From assembly GCA_905147135.1 (NCBI GenBank), contig LR990061.1, forward strand, positions 8,532,026 to 8,596,025: a stretch of DNA of 64,000 bases. Reading direction: 5' to 3'. The translations under genes and the position numbers were made by a program. Source of the DNA: Blastobasis lacticolella. Lineage: Eukaryota; Arthropoda; Insecta; Lepidoptera; Blastobasidae. Under the pieces are notes generated by a model, which had not been told where the DNA came from, searched no databases, and saw only the letters and a list, made by a program, of their open reading frames with translations. Below are positions 22,491-34,530 of the stretch, one piece after another (the stretch's first letter is position 1; each line of letters opens with the position of its first letter).

Positions 22491-23272
22491 TTTGACGTAT
22501 AGACCTTTCATGCATACGGTTATTGTATAATTAATAATAAAGAAAAGGTTCAGCGATGTAGGTTTCATAGTTGGAAGTTTTTACTTTACTACTGTATTAT
22601 GGCCATGAAGCAAACGTTAAAATTCTGGACACGCGGTTACGCCAAGGTCGCATATGCCTGAATAAGGAACGGCTCTAAAATAGGCCCTTGCTGTACACCG
22701 GTACTAATTTTCTCTCTCGTCTTTACAATTCCATTAAACTCACTTTTTAGATTTCACAGTATATCTAATATCACGCTGAACAGACATGAGATGAGCACAG
22801 AGCCATGACTTACCCAACGGTGACATTGAATAGATTGGTGTTTGTCCCCAACAGCAGTTCTAATATATATAAAAACAGTTCTAGAATCGGAATCGCGGTA
22901 CATTATAGTCCCAGACAATATTAACTTACACCGGCACAGGCAGGTGTCGCCTTGTGTCACAACGGCCAGCAGTTTATCTCACAATGAATCTTCTGCATGT
23001 TCAGTAGCAGGAAATGCAGAAGCATGTTCTTTGATCTGTATCCCGCCATGAGAGTTTCTAGCCAAATTCGGGGTCTTTGGTCCTGCATCCTGGCTGAATA
23101 ATATATATTGCCTTCTTCGAGACAGTTCTCCGTGAGTGCTGTTGGTTCTGAAAGTCTACAATGCTTTCGCGGAGCTTAATGGTGTGAAATAGTTCCTGAC
23201 TTGAAGACTGCAATAATGATATACAGACTCCGTTGGTTAGGTGCCGGTCAGTAGGATGCTATTATAAGGCGC

Positions 23273-23377
23273 TGTCTTAATTGGCAACGATCGTGGGACT
23301 ATGGTCGTAGAAACCATGGTCGACAAATAGGAGACCTCAAAACCTGCCGACCTGCGCGACCGTTGCCAATTAAGACA
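23273..23377. mobile_element. 105-bp MITE with perfect 17-bp inverted ends
   Basis: TGTCTTAATTGGCAACG at 23273-23289 is the exact reverse complement of 23361-23377. The 71-bp middle has a further short inverted pair around CCATGGTC. It is too short to code for anything. Confidence 0.75.
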
Positions 23378-23769
23378 TAAAGGTTGGTAAGGAGGCTCAT
23401 ACCGCGAAAGCTCATATATTTCTAATTCTGCAATAAAAACATATAAAATCCGAATATTTTCTCCGTTTTAGATGAATATGCAAGAAAATCTCTGTCTTTT
23501 CCGGATTTATTGTGTTATTTAAGCATCTCTCTTTGTCCTTTGAAAAGCTCGCACTTGAGTGATAAGTGGTAGTGTCGTCTCTGCGGATAATGGCACTTGA
23601 ACCCACTTCAGTTTCGCTTAGGTATTATATTAAATCCTTTCAAACTTTCGAACATTTAGATAAGTTTAAATATCTGTTGGAGGGATGGTGTTGGACATAT
23701 TTGGTTTTCGAGATAATAGTGCAAAAAAAATTTGCAATAAATCTACTTACCTTTGATCAGATTTTCACG

Positions 23770-23872
23770 TACACGCCGGGGAGGGACCCGAAGGCGGACC
23801 CTGGGCCTTCGCGTGAAGCGCAGAGGCTCAACCGAGGCATAACGCCAAGATGATGACGATGATGAGCTTTTC
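23770..23872 (+). mobile_element. SINE-A 3' end
   Basis: GGCGGACCCTGGGCCTTCG followed by ATAACGCCAAGATGATGACG and GATGATGAG matches the SINE-A tail. A small piece in reverse lies at 24841-24912. Confidence 0.55.
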
Positions 23873-23879
23873 ACGTACC

Positions 23880-24840
23880 ATAGCAATAAAACTTGGTATT
23901 AGTAACTAAGCGCTGAGATTGTGGCAAAATCCCCTATAAATGTGGTGGAATATGGATTGCTGATGTGATAGAGCACTAAAGGTAAACTTTGCAATCGTTT
24001 TAAAAGCGCAGTGTAGCAAAGTTGTCTGTTCAAAAGGCTTGGGACAACTAAGCGTCGATCGACAATGCTCGTTGAGGGAATAGGAACATAGAAAAGCGAC
24101 CGACACGTCGATAGGCAGTAGCCTAGAATGTCTCTAGCGATTTCATAGGTCTAACGTTTGCTTGTGTTTGAAAATAAAATTGTACTTACGGCAAACTGGA
24201 TGATATCTGTTTGAGAGAGCGAAGACTTTTGGTTTATTTAGAATTGGAACGTATTTGACTTCATATTCCCTGATAGAATGGAGGTTTACACATATACCTG
24301 ATATCAAAAATAAATTCTAATCAGCTGATTTAAAGTAGCAATTTGACTGGATACAACCTAACTCTGGCTTATAGCGATGTTTGTGTGGAACACGCGTGGG
24401 GTGTTCTCTATGAGGCTTAAATCATAACTTTAAAAAATTAACACAGTTAACGTAAATTTATTCTTTTACTCATAATATTACGTACCTACATGTATAAATT
24501 GAAATGTTGAATTATCGGATGTAATGACTATTAATCTAACATATTTTTATTAGGTACCCTAATTTCATATGTTTAGTACTTAAATATATCGTTTATTCAA
24601 ACAAAATCTTAAAAATAAATTACAAACGAGCATAGTTACTATATTACCTACTTACGATAAATGAGTACAAATAAAATCGAGGTTACTTTCGAGTATTTAC
24701 AATTTCATTGCTATTTACATTAGGTATTTACTTCTAGTTATTGTTTATCTGGACACCTAAACAAAGAAAGTGATTTACCTGTGTCTTCGGCATCCAGGTT
24801 AGTAGCTCATACAGGTTAGTATGTGGATAGCGTTTTACAA
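23880..24840. other. Unassigned sequence
   Basis: No recognised gene or repeat family. The second half is very AT-rich. Confidence 0.35.
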
Positions 24841-25174
24841 TCATCATCGTCATCTTGGCATTATGTCCCGGTTGCACCCCAAGCGGCTCGCCAGGGTCCG
24901 CCGGGTCCGAATAACGTTTTACAATACTTGACTAAAGTCGTATTTGAAAAACTGTACCTATATACCTAATTGCTCCTAAAAAGGAATATAAAACAAATAT
25001 TTATATTTCAAAGCCTCAAACGAAAACTAAACACGATTGACAAATGTCAACTTCAAAAACATCGAACTGGTTGTCGTACTAGCTAGGATTTAAAAGCCTC
25101 ATAAATCTGGGCGTACCGTTACGAACCGCCAAGTTCTAAAAGACAATCAATGTCACCCAAGTAGGGTTGCCAAC

Positions 25175-25345
25175 TACTTTTATTTATTTATTTAATCGTT
25201 TATTGTACCCAAAAGTGGAAATAGATACAAAGCAAATGTAAATATTACACAAAAGGCACTACATATTTCTATGCAGAAATTTCTTCCACTAGGCCCGCAT
25301 CAAAGAAAACGTGATGATTAGAAGCAGTTAAGACGTGCACAATAA
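25175..25345 (-). mobile_element. CR1-like 3' UTR fragment
   Basis: TTTATTTATTTAATCGTTTA followed by TTGTACCCAAAAGTGG has the layout of the simple-repeat tail plus AATAAA-type end seen at 31.3 kb and 9.7 kb, - strand. A further example lies at 26648-26745. Confidence 0.45.
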
Positions 25346-25654
25346 GATAATCAGATAATTTTTAAACCAAATAGAGTATTTTCGGATTTATTAGCCATAA
25401 AAATATTGTATATAGGTAATTTAATAAAAAATGTATAGCATTTTTAATGAAATACATTTAGTAAAAAATTTATCTTCAGTATAAGTAGTTAGCTGGTTCA
25501 GGATTGGTGTTTCATTCAGTTATTTCTGAATTCTTAGCATTAAAATTCAGGACGCATTCCGTTTTACGGCAAGTGATAGTGATAAGTGACTTTGTTAATA
25601 ACATATAGTCGTTTAGCCTACTTTATTAAATTTTTTAAATAATAGTAGGCGGAC

Positions 25655-25930
25655 ACCAAAAACAGTCATCATTATCATCACAGCCCATAACTGTCCACTG
25701 CAGGACTTAGGGCCTCTCCCACGAAAGGTGAGCTTTTTTCTATAATCTCCACGCTTGGCAGGCGGGTTGGAGATCGCAGTATTATAAATGTAATAATGAA
25801 AAATGCTGCTACCCATTTTCTAGCCTACGGAGACTCTAGATCTTTTGCATCGAAAACATTAGTCGCCTTGTACGACATCCACGAGTGTAAGGGGTTGGTG
25901 CTATTCTACTCTGCCGGACACCACATGGCC
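25655..25930 (-). mobile_element. Retroelement 3' end, CACTGCAGGACTT family
   Basis: One of the two longest copies: CACAGCCCATAACTGTCCAC through CGCTTGGCAGGCGGGTTGGA, GTCGCCTTGTACGACATCCA and TCTACTCTGCCGGACACCAC. The short CATCATTATCATCACAG at its left end is the 3' tail read in reverse. Confidence 0.7.
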
Positions 25931-26104
25931 AAAAACAGTAGGATACTTTATTTAGTAGGGTTGGCAACCCTACCCGAAAGCTTTTATTGAATTCAATTCG
26001 CAATTCTTGCTCACGTGAACTTTGCACTAAAACTACGTAAGTTTCTTCACTCCTGTAAAATTGGTGCTTGAGCACTATTTATTCAATGGAGATTTAACAG
26101 TAAG

Positions 26105-26286
26105 TATTTAAGTAAAGACGCAGCGTGGGTAGGCCTCCCACAAGGTGGAGCGACGACCTGGTAAATAGCGCAGGTACTAGCTGGATGCGGATGGCATAGA
26201 ACCCGCCTTTGTGGAGATCTTTGGGGGAGGCCTATGCCCAGCAGTGGGCGACTTTCGGCTGATGATGATGACGATGATGATGATGT
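26105..26286 (+). mobile_element. RTE-type retrotransposon 3' end
   Basis: CAGCGTGGGTAGGCCTCCCA, CAAGGTGGAGCGACGACCTG, then GGGGGAGGCCTATGCCCAGC and a GATGATGATG tail. The first part encodes SVGRPPTRWS, the usual C-terminus of the lepidopteran RTE protein. Related ends lie at 36001-36352 and 55465-55565, and perhaps 30820-30920. Confidence 0.7.
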
Positions 26287-26299
26287 TTAGTCGCACTCA

Positions 26300-26550
26300 A
26301 GAAGCGTAGATGGCCGATTGGTTTAGTGTCCGACTCCATGAACCAATGACTCTTTTCTGCGTTATGTACATTAGTTGAATGCTAACCGATGCTCTTACGT
26401 TGAAGGTAAACATCGTGATGACACCTGCACATTCAGGTGATTGATTGTGTAACCATGATCCAATCTGGTCAGGTTCCCCTGTTAACAGGGTCATGGAGGT
26501 CAGATGGCATTGCAATTGATCCACTGTAATGACATTAATGCCAAGATGAT
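26300..26550 (+). mobile_element. SINE-A, head damaged
   Basis: AACCAATGACTCTTTTCTGC, GTACATTAGTTGAATGCTAA, GTAACCATGATCCAATCTGG and AGATGGCATTGCAATTGATC, ending ATTAATGCCAAGATGATTG. It starts directly after the RTE tail at 26286. Confidence 0.7.
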
Positions 26551-26751
26551 TGTATTCCCAGACCTACATACAATTACTATAATTCAGCTTGTGCAAAGCA
26601 ATAATTTCAGTTCGATTCCAATTTATGTTTACATGTTATTTTGTCATACATTCATTCTTTATTCTTTATTTTTTATTGTACACAAAAATAATAAATACAA
26701 TTTTACAGAAGGTAACCTAAGTACAAAGGCGAGCTTAACTCAACAGCCACA

Positions 26752-27129
26752 TTAATTTTGTTTTTCTTGAGAAACCTCAGCGTCACGCAACATTGAAGAT
26801 TGGAGACAAATTAATGATGACTTTTTTGGGGAACTAAAAAGGTACATTTTTATTTTCTTTGTTTGCTTACAGTTTTTAACAGAACCGAGGTTGACCTCGT
26901 TAGCATTCTCTGGTCGCATCGAATTACAATCAACGTCCGATGATTCGGGTTCGATTTGTACTTTGAAAAAGGAATATCGCGCACGTATTAAAAAAATGTA
27001 ATCCCTCAGTAGTGGATACCGATCCATTTTCCGAACGAAATTATTTTGAATGCCGTTGATGTATAAGAAGATTATTATAGCAAATGACTTTTTTTTTGGA
27101 AACTCATATTTATTTTTATTATAGCTCAC
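26752..27129 (-). other. Open frame of 125 codons, not recognised
   Basis: The C-terminal two thirds read like real protein (IEPESSDVDCNSMRPENANE, then VNLGSVKNCKQTKKIK), acidic then basic. No domain is recognised. Its stop lies about 10 bp before a retroelement-type TTTATT end (26648-26745, - strand), so it may be part of a transposon. Weak evidence. Confidence 0.2.
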
Positions 27130-27169
27130 TAGTGGACACAGCGTGACTTTGTTCGCGTAAACTTTACTT

Positions 27170-27375
27170 TACTCTTACCTACCTACCTTTCACATTACCC
27201 TTACCTACCCTTTTTTCCTTGACTATAAACCTTCCTCTTGAATAACTCTATCTATTGTTGAAAACCGCATTAAAATTCGTTGCGTAGTTTAAAATATCTA
27301 ATCGTACATATATACATAAACAGGGACAAACGACTGCGGGAAGTGACTTTGTTATACGAGTATACTATGTATAGA
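27170..27375 (-). repeat. Dispersed repeat R2, reverse copy
   Basis: ACCTTCCTCTTGAATAACTC, TATTGTTGAAAACCGCATTA and AATTCGTTGCGTAGTTTAAA are the reverse of the blocks at 11.7-12.0 kb. The left flank is a C/T-rich run with TACCTACC repeats. Confidence 0.6.
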
Positions 27376-28244
27376 TATACCTAGTCGTCCTCGTCGTGTT
27401 CGACTGCTTTTAAAATATTATTTATTGATGACTACGTAAGTGGCACGCAAATCCAAATATTTATCAAAATATTCGATAATATCAACTACAAGCGTAACTC
27501 GTTTAAATAAAGACGTGGATTTCGATCTGTTCAATGCAAGCTATCAGACTGCAAAGCGAGTGCTTAGTCAGGCATTTTTCAATAATACTAGCCAAACAAA
27601 ATGCGTCTACCAGATTGTATTTGCGCGTAAGATATATTGTATTTACTACGAACGGTGTCCTTTTATGTTTTTATCGATGACTAGTGCTTTGCGTTTTAAT
27701 TGTCTTATGCTATTGCTATCAGTGAGAATCTGTAATTGGCTTTCTGTATTTATTTAAGTTTTGTATTCTTGTATTAAAGGTGTTGGTTTTCCGTGTAAAT
27801 AAAATAAAATAATATTAATATATTGGGTCCTTAATTATGAAATTGGCGTTTTTTTTCGTAAGATTTGCTGAAATATTTTTAATTGCACTTGACATATCAA
27901 AATTAATACTTGATTTCCAAAATAGAGTATATTTATATGTCGATGTGCCCTTAAAATTGTATAAAAAATACTTTTTGATCTTTTTATGGGTTTTCCAATT
28001 TTGCTTCTTTAACCAGATGAAGTTTATGAAAAGAGTAGTTAATATAATAAAATAGTATGCACCAGTTAGCTTAATGTCGTCTGATTATACCTACAAAGTT
28101 TCATTGTAATCGGATATGCTATTTCCAAGAAATTTAAAAATTTGCTTAACAATTGTAGTTTCCGTAATTTTTGCACTATAATTTCATAGGTGAAGACCTA
28201 ATTATTTTCGAAATTCACATCAATTAAAACCTTTTTAAAAAAAT

Positions 28245-28515
28245 ATCATGTTTCATCATCACAGCCCGTACCAGTCCACTGCAGGACTTAGGGCCTCTCC
28301 CACGAAAGGAGAGGTTATTGCCATAATCTCCACGCTTGGCAGGCGGGTTGGAGATCGCAGTGTTTAAATATAACAATGGAAAATGCTGCTGCCCATTTTC
28401 AAGATTAAGGAGACTCTTGATCTTTTGCCTCGAAAACATTAGTCGGCTTGTACGACACCCACGAGTGTAATGGGTTGGTGCTATTCTACTCTGCCGGACA
28501 CCACACGGCCAATCA
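28245..28515 (-). mobile_element. Retroelement 3' end, CACTGCAGGACTT family
   Basis: The best preserved copy: CATCATCACAGCCCGTACCA to CTGCCGGACACCACACGGCC. It is about 90% alike by eye to 25655-25930. Confidence 0.75.
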
Positions 28516-28519
28516 TGTT

Positions 28520-29360
28520 TATAACATATAATTTATGAAGTTGAAATTATTTATAACGTGATCGGCGATCGCATAAGTACAACGTACGTAAGGCGGAGGA
28601 TATTTTTAAGTCACATTGTTCACATTTCTGCTTGTCACCTACTAGCAAATAACCATTTTCAGGATTAAAATAGCGACACTTCCAATATAGTATTTAATCC
28701 GTAAGTGGTGAGATCCGTTGACGTTAAATAATATACGATAGAAATAGTTCGATGGAGAAACGTGCATCAAAAAAATGATTCAGACGGGCAAAAGTTAATT
28801 TAAAATTTCGAAAATCTTCATCTGACGTCGAAATTCCCAAGCTACGAGCCCTATTATAGTTACACCTGTCCTATTTTAATGAATTAAGTAAATGTTTCCA
28901 AACAAAACAGACACAGAAGTTTCATTTACAATGGCCTAATTGACGCTATTTCTCAATTAGGAACGCCTGCGGTGCTCCTCTAAATTTACGCCAGAACAAA
29001 TCCGGTAAATCAACCGGTCCGGCTTGTAGCAAGCATTTGGCGAACAGTTTACTAATGAACTGTTATTTGGTCAACTAGTAGGTATTGACAGCTTGTGTAC
29101 ACATTGTGTGTTTTGTAATAGCTCGATGAAAATTGAGGTAAAGCAATTTGTGTATTTATTTGCGTATACTTCGTTTATGATTATGAAAATGCCTTGATAC
29201 TTGATGATTATACTTTTAGGGTTTTAACTAGTACGAAACTTAGTATTTCATGCTAATTCAGCTACCTTCTAGCTAGACTATGCGATTTTGCCATTATCTT
29301 CAGAGATTTGGAAATCGGGTTAAAAAATTTAACAAAAAATCAATATGCGTAGGTATTTTA
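28520..29360. other. Unassigned sequence
   Basis: No recognised gene or repeat. It lies between a retroelement end and the mariner relic. Confidence 0.35.
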
Positions 29361-29361
29361 A

Positions 29362-29895
29362 TTAAATAAGACTATTTCTTTCAAACAATATGAAAATACT
29401 CGTACTAAATGAAACAAAGGGAAAAAGCACGCTAAGCGCTGGGCACTTATGTGAGTATATATTTGTCTTGTGCGCCGAAGCATTGTCATGGTGCATTAGG
29501 ATGCGACTTCTTGGTCGGTTTTCCCTAACTTTTTCAAAGACACTGAGCAAACAAATGGCGGTGTACCACTCACATTAACAGTCTTTTGTTCTTCAAGTGG
29601 GATCGTGCAGACTGGAGAGAAAAAAAACACAATAATTTCTTTGCCTACGCTTCTCGCCTGCCTCAATTTTGTTGGTTCGCTGTCGCCTTCGAACACCCAT
29701 ACAAAGACTGTTGCTTTATTTCCGGCATGTAACAATATATCCATGTTTCATCTCCTGCCACAACGTCATACACAGCATTTGAACGTCCGTGATCGTATCT
29801 TAACAACATTTTATTCACCAATCAACTCGAATCCGTTTTTGTTCTGGAGTGAGTTCGTGAGGAATCCAGCAAAATGTTCTAACTTATAAAAGTTG
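29362..29895 (-). pseudogene. Decayed mariner transposase (catalytic domain)
   Basis: The - strand gives WIPHELTPEQKRIRVDW at about 29835-29885, then SNAVYDVVAGDETWIYCY with the first catalytic Asp, then VFVWVFEGDSEPTKLRQARS, a stretch like IIVFFF, and after a frame change FEKVRENRPRSRILMHHDNA with the second Asp. This order is that of mariner DD34D transposases. The third acidic motif (SPDLAP) could not be found because the sequence diverges below about 29450. Multiple frameshifts make it inactive. Confidence 0.8.
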
Positions 29896-30420
29896 ATGTA
29901 AATTTTTTTGAATTTGGCATACCAGTCCAAAAGTCCTTGACTCTCCTCAGTGACAGTGACAGACATAACCGATGTTTAAAAAAAATACGGTCACGCCAAT
30001 AGGCTCCCGAGACTGTTCTATCAGCCTCAATGATCCCAGCAGAACCAATTTTACGCGGACGAAGTCGCTAAAACTAGTTATTTGTACAACTTGTTATAGT
30101 TATTGTCAAACAATTTTATACACATCCGCAGTACCAGATCCAAATGTAGGAGCTCCGCATTCCTATTTCCATTGCTGGCGGACACTCCGAATATGTTTAC
30201 AAAATGGTAACCCAACCGCAGTGGACGCTGCGGCTACATTTCACTCGATTCACAAACTACACGTCAACCCACAGCATCGCTGTATATCGCACGTCATTTT
30301 AGCAACAAAGTGCTCTCAGCCAAATTGTACTATTTTGTATTTTCTCGTGCTTACCAAGTGGACGTGCGAAATACGCCGCGCTGGTGTGACGGGCAGTCCT
30401 GACGTGGCTATGTGATGGAA
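29896..30420. other. Flank of the mariner relic, unassigned
   Basis: If the mariner were complete, its DNA-binding half should lie here on the - strand, but I could not read it. A 147-codon + strand frame at 29972-30415 has no recognisable domain and contains the repeat motif TTTTACGCGGACGAAGTCGC. It looks like a mixture of repeats. Confidence 0.35.
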
Positions 30421-31261
30421 TTATTTAATAAGCTCGCTAGTAATGCACGCCACATTATAGTGAAATTTATTGGATGAATTTCATATTACGTTGAAGGTTA
30501 TAAGGTTTGATATTGAATGTTAAATTTTAATAGACATATAGGGCGGGATTTAATGGGATCACAATGTTTTCCCATTAGGAAATTCAATAGCTTTAAAGTT
30601 GTTAAGCCTGGGAGAATAGCAATTACAAGTTATGATCCATAATCATTAGACACCATGTTCATCTTTTAAAAGTTGTAATCCGATAGAAAATTGAAGATTC
30701 CGACATAGGGCATAGAATTTGCAAGCAGAAGAAGTAGTGGACTTCCAAAGAAGTGACAACCGCTGGGTCAACGAATTCTTGAGTCAAACGTGATTTGTGA
30801 ATAGTCATTCACAACCGCAGAAAGCCTGGAAGCAGCCGATGTCAGGGTGCGTTGGCGCATATTGAGGGAAACCTATAGTCCAGTAATGGATAAATATCGG
30901 CTGATGATGATGATTCATCATTTACAGTTGTCTCCTGCATCCATGCTCTCTCTAGGCAGTTCAGCCACCACCCACCCACCAACGTTTGGCCCACGCACAT
31001 TGTGCTTGTCAGATATGCTTTCAGCTTAATGTTAAAACATAAATCAAACTCAAGCGATGCATCTCAATTTGAGAAATTATGCCTTTGCACTACGATATGG
31101 GGTTCGTGCCTGCCATGCATATGCCTTTTAGACATGTCTGCACGGGTACCTCAAAGGCCGGCACCGCATCCGCTCCCATTAGCGCGCGCACCTGAAATTC
31201 ATAAAATTTTGAGTTGACAGTATGACGAAACATGCGTCACCAACGCATCATCCGCGCCTTT

Positions 31262-31303
31262 GAATGAATGAATGAATAAATGAATGAATGAATGAATGAA
31301 TAA
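31262..31303. repeat. (TGAA)n microsatellite, tail of the retrotransposon
   Basis: About ten units of TGAA with one TAAA variant. It sits exactly at the 3' end of the - strand element, which suggests it was made during insertion rather than by later slippage alone. Confidence 0.85.
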
Positions 31304-33347
31304 CGCTTTATTGCACAATCAAAAGTATACAATGGGTACTTAAAAATAACAGCAGGAGAAGCAACAGGCGGCCTTATCGCTTAAAGCGATTTCTTCCTGG
31401 CAACTTTTTTGGGTAGTTAACTCTCGACAGAAGTGCAAGATAAGGAAATAAGCTGAGAGTAAGCCCGTTGAACAAAAAGACATATTGGCGTAATTTTAAT
31501 TAATACTAATAAAACTATAGATAAATTTATATACCTAGCATAATACTATAAATACATATTTAAAAACAGAAAAGAAGAGAGTGAGGTTTATCTGGAATGA
31601 TATATAGCAAACGTTATAAGGGTATAACCCAACAAGAGTTATGAGAAGCAACAGACTTGAAGAAGCTTTATGGGACAGACTGTAGAAGATAAGCTTTAAC
31701 CAGCCTTTTAAAAGATGGTGTAGTTTTGGCTAGTCGGATGTCCACAGGCAATTAATTCCACAGTCTAATCGACTGAACAGTAAAGGATTTGGAATAGAAA
31801 TTAGATGAGTGAAGAGGAATATTAAGGAGTAAATTATTAGAAGAGCTGAGGGGAAGGGAGTGAGAGGAATATAGAAACTGGAAACGTTCTTTAAGGTAGG
31901 ATGGGGTAATGGGATTGAATAGTACCGCATATAAAAGGGAAAGCATGTGAAGATCCCTACGCAAGCGGACCGGCTGTCACATGAGCTGTTTACACTACTC
32001 CGACACATGATCGTATTTACGTAAACCAAATATGAACCTAATATACATGTTTTGGAGGCGCTCCACTTTGCCGTACTGTTCAGCCGTGATGTCAGGGTAG
32101 CAGCAATCTGCATAATCAAGGATGGTATGTAGGAGACCCTGAGCAAGCGCAATCTTCGTGGAAGTGGGTAGAAAGTTTCGGAGTCGTCTAAGTGATTTCG
32201 AGGCAGCGTTGATTTTCCTGCTCACGTCTGTGAGCTGGTCACCCCAAGAAAGTGTATTATCAAAGTAAACACCCAGATTCTTAACCTTTTTACTAAATGT
32301 TATTTGTATGTTGTTAAATCAGACTGGCGGCAGCCCCTTAAAATAGATATTTGAGAGAAAGTTAGGACTTCCAATAATAATAGTCTGTGTTTTGTCTGGA
32401 TTAACCTTGAGCCCGTATTTACAGCTCCAATCTAAGATGGTATTTCGGGTTCTATTCGTACACTCCGCGAGGTCATCATATCGTGCTTGCTTGTATATTT
32501 GAAGGTCATCGGCATATAGATGGTAGTACGAGCTAATATCTTGATATCTTGAGTGATGGAATTAATCAATATCGCGAAGAGGAGAGGGGAGAGCACGCCT
32601 CCCTGCGGAACTCCAGAGCCAGTCCATGACCAGTTTGACCCTTGATCCTCGATTCTGATACGCTGCCGATGACCATTTAGATAACTGCGGAACTAATCTA
32701 TTGTAGACGATGATAGATTAAGTGACCCCAAGATGGCTAACAGTATGTCGAAGTCAACAGTGTTGAAGGCACTGCTGAAATCGAGTAGCGTAAGAACTGT
32801 CAACATGCGATTCTCCATGCCCTGCCGAATGTCATCTGAAATTTTTGTCAATGCCGTAACTGTACTATGGCCAGCGCGGAAACCAGATTGGAAGAAATTA
32901 AGCAATTTGTGTTCAGCTAGGTAGGAGAGGAGTTGGCGATGGATAAGGCGTTCAAGGACGTTGGATAGGAAAGGAAGTATGGAGATAGGACGGTAGTCTG
33001 ATAGTGATGAGGGATTGGATTTCTTTGGCAAGGGAATAAATATGAGAGTTTTTCCAGGAATCGGGGAAAACACCAGATTCTACGGAAAAATTGAGGATAT
33101 GGGTAACTACCGGCAAAATGACATCCAGAATGGGCAGGATCATCGCACGACCGACGCAGTCACTACCAACGGAGTTGGACGTAATAGCACTGATGCTCGA
33201 TTTGACATCCCGATCAGAAAAATGCGCCAAGGAAAACTCTGGATATTGCTGGGCTTTGCATTTTCTTGTTTGCCTTTGGTTGCAGATGTCCTGGTTGACG
33301 GTGGCCGTCTGCCCGAGTGCCTCCTTAGGCAATAAAAAAATTAGCAT
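31262..33347 (-). pseudogene. CR1-like non-LTR retrotransposon, 5' truncated and decayed
   Basis: On the - strand it starts with FSLAHFSDRDVKSSISAI..FPDSWK, then IPLPKKSNPSSLSDYRPISI (RT motif 2), then FQSGFRAGHSTVTALTKISD, LTLLDFSSAFNTVDFDILL, a broken YADDLQIYK-like catalytic box near 32500, then LRRLRNFLPTSTKIALAQGL, ILDYADCCYPDIT, IRFIFGLRKYDHVS and RRDLHMLSLLYAVLF. The 3' end is AATAAAGCGTT plus an ATTC-repeat tail at 31262-31300. Such tails are typical of CR1 relatives. The endonuclease domain is missing and frameshifts are present. Confidence 0.8.
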
Positions 33348-33534
33348 GTAGCATTTTTATCTTGCAAAACTTCTTCTTCTCTATCTTAATATACTTTTTC
33401 TATCTTTCGTATGAGAAACGTCTACAATACCATGATAAAATTGCCTTGATTGACAGCACTTTTCTTAGATAGCGGCACGTCTTTCGTATTTAACATTGAT
33501 CAAAATAAGGCTGTGTGTCAGGATCTTATGCTAT

Positions 33535-33745
33535 CCTACTAATATTATAAATGAGAGTACTCGTTCACACAAAAACGACTGAATTAATTTTGATGAAAGG
33601 TTGTAATATAGATTATACCCCAAAATAGCACACAGGCTTTAATTTATCTAGAAATTTAATGTGGTTTCCGCGGGAACGGGTCCGTAATGTGAAACCGAAT
33701 TCTACGTGGACGAAGTCGCGGGCACAAGCTACTTTATAAGAAGTT
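33535..33745 (+). repeat. Dispersed repeat R3, copy 1
   Basis: AATATTATAAATGAGAG, then GGTTGTAATATAG, GTTTCCGCGGGAACGGGTCC and TACGTGGACGAAGTCGCGGG. Another copy lies at 63705-63925 and a reverse piece at 44080-44200. A common lepidopteran non-autonomous repeat of unclear class. Confidence 0.6.
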
Positions 33746-33864
33746 GCAACATAAACGGTTCGTTAACAAAAGTAACAGTTTAAATTGTCATTTTACTGAC
33801 ATAAATAATAAATCTGAGTAATATGTGAAATAACAGCGCCGGTGACCGGGCGGTTGAGTATTTG

Positions 33865-34072
33865 ATTCGAAAACATCGTGATGAAATCTGCAAATTCAGG
33901 CAACTGAATTTGTAACCATGATCCAATCCGTCAAAGTTCCCCTGTTAGCAGGGTCACGGAGGTCAGATGATAGACGCTCCACTGTAATTACCTGATCGTC
34001 AAATCTTGAACCATGGTCAAGGCGGACCCCGGGCCCTCATGTTTGAGAGCACAACCGGGACATTAACGCCTA
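33865..34072 (+). mobile_element. SINE-A, 5' truncated
   Basis: AACATCGTGATGAAATCTGC through TGTAACCATGATCCAATCCG, AGGTCAGATGATAGACGCTC and ACAACCGGGACATTAACGCC, then a poly-T. Confidence 0.7.
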
Positions 34073-34079
34073 GTTTTTT

Positions 34080-34530
34080 TTTTTTTATGTGTGAAATAAC
34101 AGGTACCGACAGGCTTCATAGGCCCTCACCTTCTGCGAAGAAGTGATGACGCAGAAGGAGGCTGCTAAGCGGATCAGGGAAGAAGACGCTTCCTCTGATT
34201 TAATTAGCCGGTGACGCACGGGGCTAAGGAGAAGGCGATACAATCGTCTCCTTCGTCCATCCTAGAGGAACCAGTGGGGATGGTCGGAGGCTCTTTTCCT
34301 GCACGGTTCCACATAACTGGGTGACGTGCTAGTGCAGTTAGTGAGTTGGGTCTGTTCCCACGTTAGTCCGCCAGGTGAAGTGACATCTTCCAAAGGCTTT
34401 TTTTATTAGAGGCACACTGATGAACGGTCCACCTGATGGAAAATGGCCACTGTCGTTAAACCCCCTGCCCCTACTTCCTTTCTCCGCCAATCCCCCCTTC
34501 AAAAAAGGCCCCATAGGCCGTCAGTTCCCA
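34080..34530. mobile_element. Probable retroelement 3' UTR, not classified
   Basis: A GC-richer stretch without open frame that contains a retroelement-like end (GGTCCACCTGATGGAAAATG, then C-rich sequence). Its composition and position after a poly-T suggest a retroelement, but I do not recognise the family. Confidence 0.35.

Noticed and set aside
25160..25980. Possible transposon bordered by GTAGGGTTGCCAAC and its inverse
   Set aside because: Only about 14 bp match and the span contains several unrelated elements. Likely a coincidence of a common motif.
29972..30415. 147-codon + strand frame
   Set aside because: Antisense to the flank of the mariner relic, includes a common repeat motif, and has no recognisable domain.
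31260..31305. CRISPR-like or satellite array
   Set aside because: A plain TGAA microsatellite that forms the tail of the adjacent retrotransposon.
33015..33351. Two + strand frames of 106 and 86 codons
   Set aside because: Antisense shadows of the retrotransposon RT frame on the - strand.
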